From Flavobacteriaceae bacterium (lineage in GTDB: Bacteria; Bacteroidota; Bacteroidia; Flavobacteriales; Flavobacteriaceae), in the NCBI GenBank assembly GCA_947377425.1, contig CANCFZ010000165.1, positions 1-5,259 on the forward strand: 5,259 nt of DNA, given 5' to 3'. The notes beneath the pieces were generated by a model. The model saw nothing but the letters and a program-made list of their open reading frames with translations, ran no database searches and was not told where the DNA came from. The first letter of the stretch is position 1. The number at the start of each line of letters is the position of its first letter. Made by a program: the position numbers and the translations under genes. Shown in pieces: positions 4,846-5,259 of the stretch.

Positions 4846-4912
4846 GAAGCTATTTCCAGCTATACGCTCTATCTTTTCCTTTTTAAAGAAAAAAGAAAAA
4901 GGATGCCGCTTC
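4846..4912 (-). repeat. Intergenic hairpin repeat element, copy 2 (GAAGC...GCTTC type)
   Basis: GAAGC (4846-4850) and GCTTC (4908-4912) bracket a long A/T-rich hairpin. CTTTT.CTTTTT (4873-4884, one mismatch at 4878) pairs with AAAAAG.AAAAG (4890-4901). A single bulged G (4902) then separates two further pairs (4871-4872 with 4903-4904). On the - strand it lies about 57 nt beyond the trmN6-like stop and reads GAAGCGGCATCC-hairpin-GATAGAGCGTATAGC, a pattern I associate with recurrent flavobacterial intergenic repeats following genes. It shares its ATCTTTT...AAAAGGAT core and the bulged G with the element at 1000-1083. There is no protein-coding content in the 240-bp gap around it. Confidence 0.65.
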
Positions 4913-4918
4913 AAACGT

Positions 4919-4931
4919 AGTTCACTGAACT
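4919..4931. other. 13-bp inverted repeat between trmN6 and the hairpin element
   Basis: AGTTCA (4919-4924) and TGAACT (4926-4931) form a perfect 6-bp inverted repeat around a single C. It lies between the trmN6-like stop and hairpin element 2. With a 1-nt centre it cannot fold as a hairpin without opening several pairs, so a dimeric protein site or a repeat remnant is more likely than a terminator. Confidence 0.35.
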
Positions 4932-4968
4932 CCTATGAAAATTAAAATAATGTGAAGTAATCTTAGGG

Positions 4969-5259
4969 CTACATCTTCAAATAGAAGTCTTTAGTAAGAT
5001 TAATATAATCATCCGTATATTCATGACGATTAATTTCAATAACCAATTCATCAGCTGTTAAAACCGAAAGTTCATATCGCTTAAAAGCCAATAAACTTCT
5101 AACAATTGGAGTTGTATGCGAACCTTTTACACGAGTAACTTTTACAGGAAATAATTCTACTTCGGCGCATAAATCTATAAATCGTTCTTCTTCTTTAAAA
5201 GGAATAATCACCGCAAAAATTCCATTTTCTGACAATAATAAATCAGCGGCTTCAACCAA
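4969..5259 (-). CDS. trmN6: tRNA1(Val) (adenine(37)-N6)-methyltransferase, C-terminal part
   Basis: C-terminal 96 residues of an S-adenosylmethionine-dependent methyltransferase of the TrmN6 (YfiC) type, which methylates N6 of A37 in tRNA1(Val). The frame is open to the right edge, where the last codon is an ordinary Leu codon (TTG), so the gene continues outside; the family is about 235-240 residues long. The SAM-binding loop and the NPPY catalytic motif are therefore not visible. What is seen: a late Rossmann strand ENGIFAVIIPF (residues 11-21), the helix KEEERFIDLCAEV (22-34), the strand pair around KVTRVKGS and VRSLLAFKR (40-61), and the characteristic ending YINLTKDFYLKM. It is followed by hairpin element 2 and then gcdH on the same strand. 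Confidence is good for the family, moderate for the exact tRNA target. Confidence 0.8.
   Translation of the reverse strand: MVEAADLLLSENGIFAVIIPFKEEERFIDLCAEVELFPVKVTRVKGSHTTPIVRSLLAFKRYELSVLTADELVIEINRHEYTDDYINLTKDFYLKM

Overview
The window is low in G+C and has the look of a Flavobacterium-like member of the Bacteroidetes. Protein sequences match the flavobacterial flavour of each family, there are no Shine-Dalgarno sequences in front of the starts, two intergenic sites match the Bacteroidetes -7 promoter element TAnnTTTG, and the intergenic DNA carries flavobacterial-style short tandem repeats and hairpin repeats. The assignment comes from recall of such sequences, not from a search.

Left part, + strand (1-2566): the C-terminal half of an Mrp/ApbC-type Fe-S cluster carrier ATPase, a 79-residue NifU C-terminal-domain (Nfu) scaffold protein, a thioredoxin-reductase-like ferredoxin-NADP+ reductase, and an adrenodoxin-type [2Fe-2S] ferredoxin placed 1 nt behind the reductase. 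Together these form an iron-sulfur neighbourhood: a carrier and a scaffold, followed by an NADPH-to-ferredoxin electron chain that could feed cluster assembly or a ferredoxin-dependent enzyme. A hairpin terminator at 2566-2595 closes this side and is shared with the convergent gene.

Right part, - strand (5259-2597): the C-terminal part of a tRNA1(Val) A37 N6-methyltransferase (TrmN6 type), a glutaryl-CoA dehydrogenase with the diagnostic decarboxylating active-site set, and a DUF3050 family protein, an all-helical protein rich in conserved His/Glu/Asp. The dehydrogenase and the DUF3050 gene each seem to have their own promoter (TAACTTTG, TACATTTG) and are separated by a strand-specific terminator.

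The coding content is mostly housekeeping. The less explained material is intergenic. Three genes (nfu, reductase, dehydrogenase) carry short perfect tandem repeats between the upstream region and the start codon. Two hairpin elements (about 1000-1083 and 4846-4912) share the same core, ATCTTTT-stem-AAAAGGAT with one bulged G. A LacI-like operator palindrome overlaps the dehydrogenase promoter. Among proteins, the Mrp homologue lacks the usual CxxC cluster ligands, and DUF3050 is a plausible but unproven metalloenzyme. No rRNA, tRNA, CRISPR array, transposase or phage gene was seen, and no gene-free stretch exceeds 300 bases.
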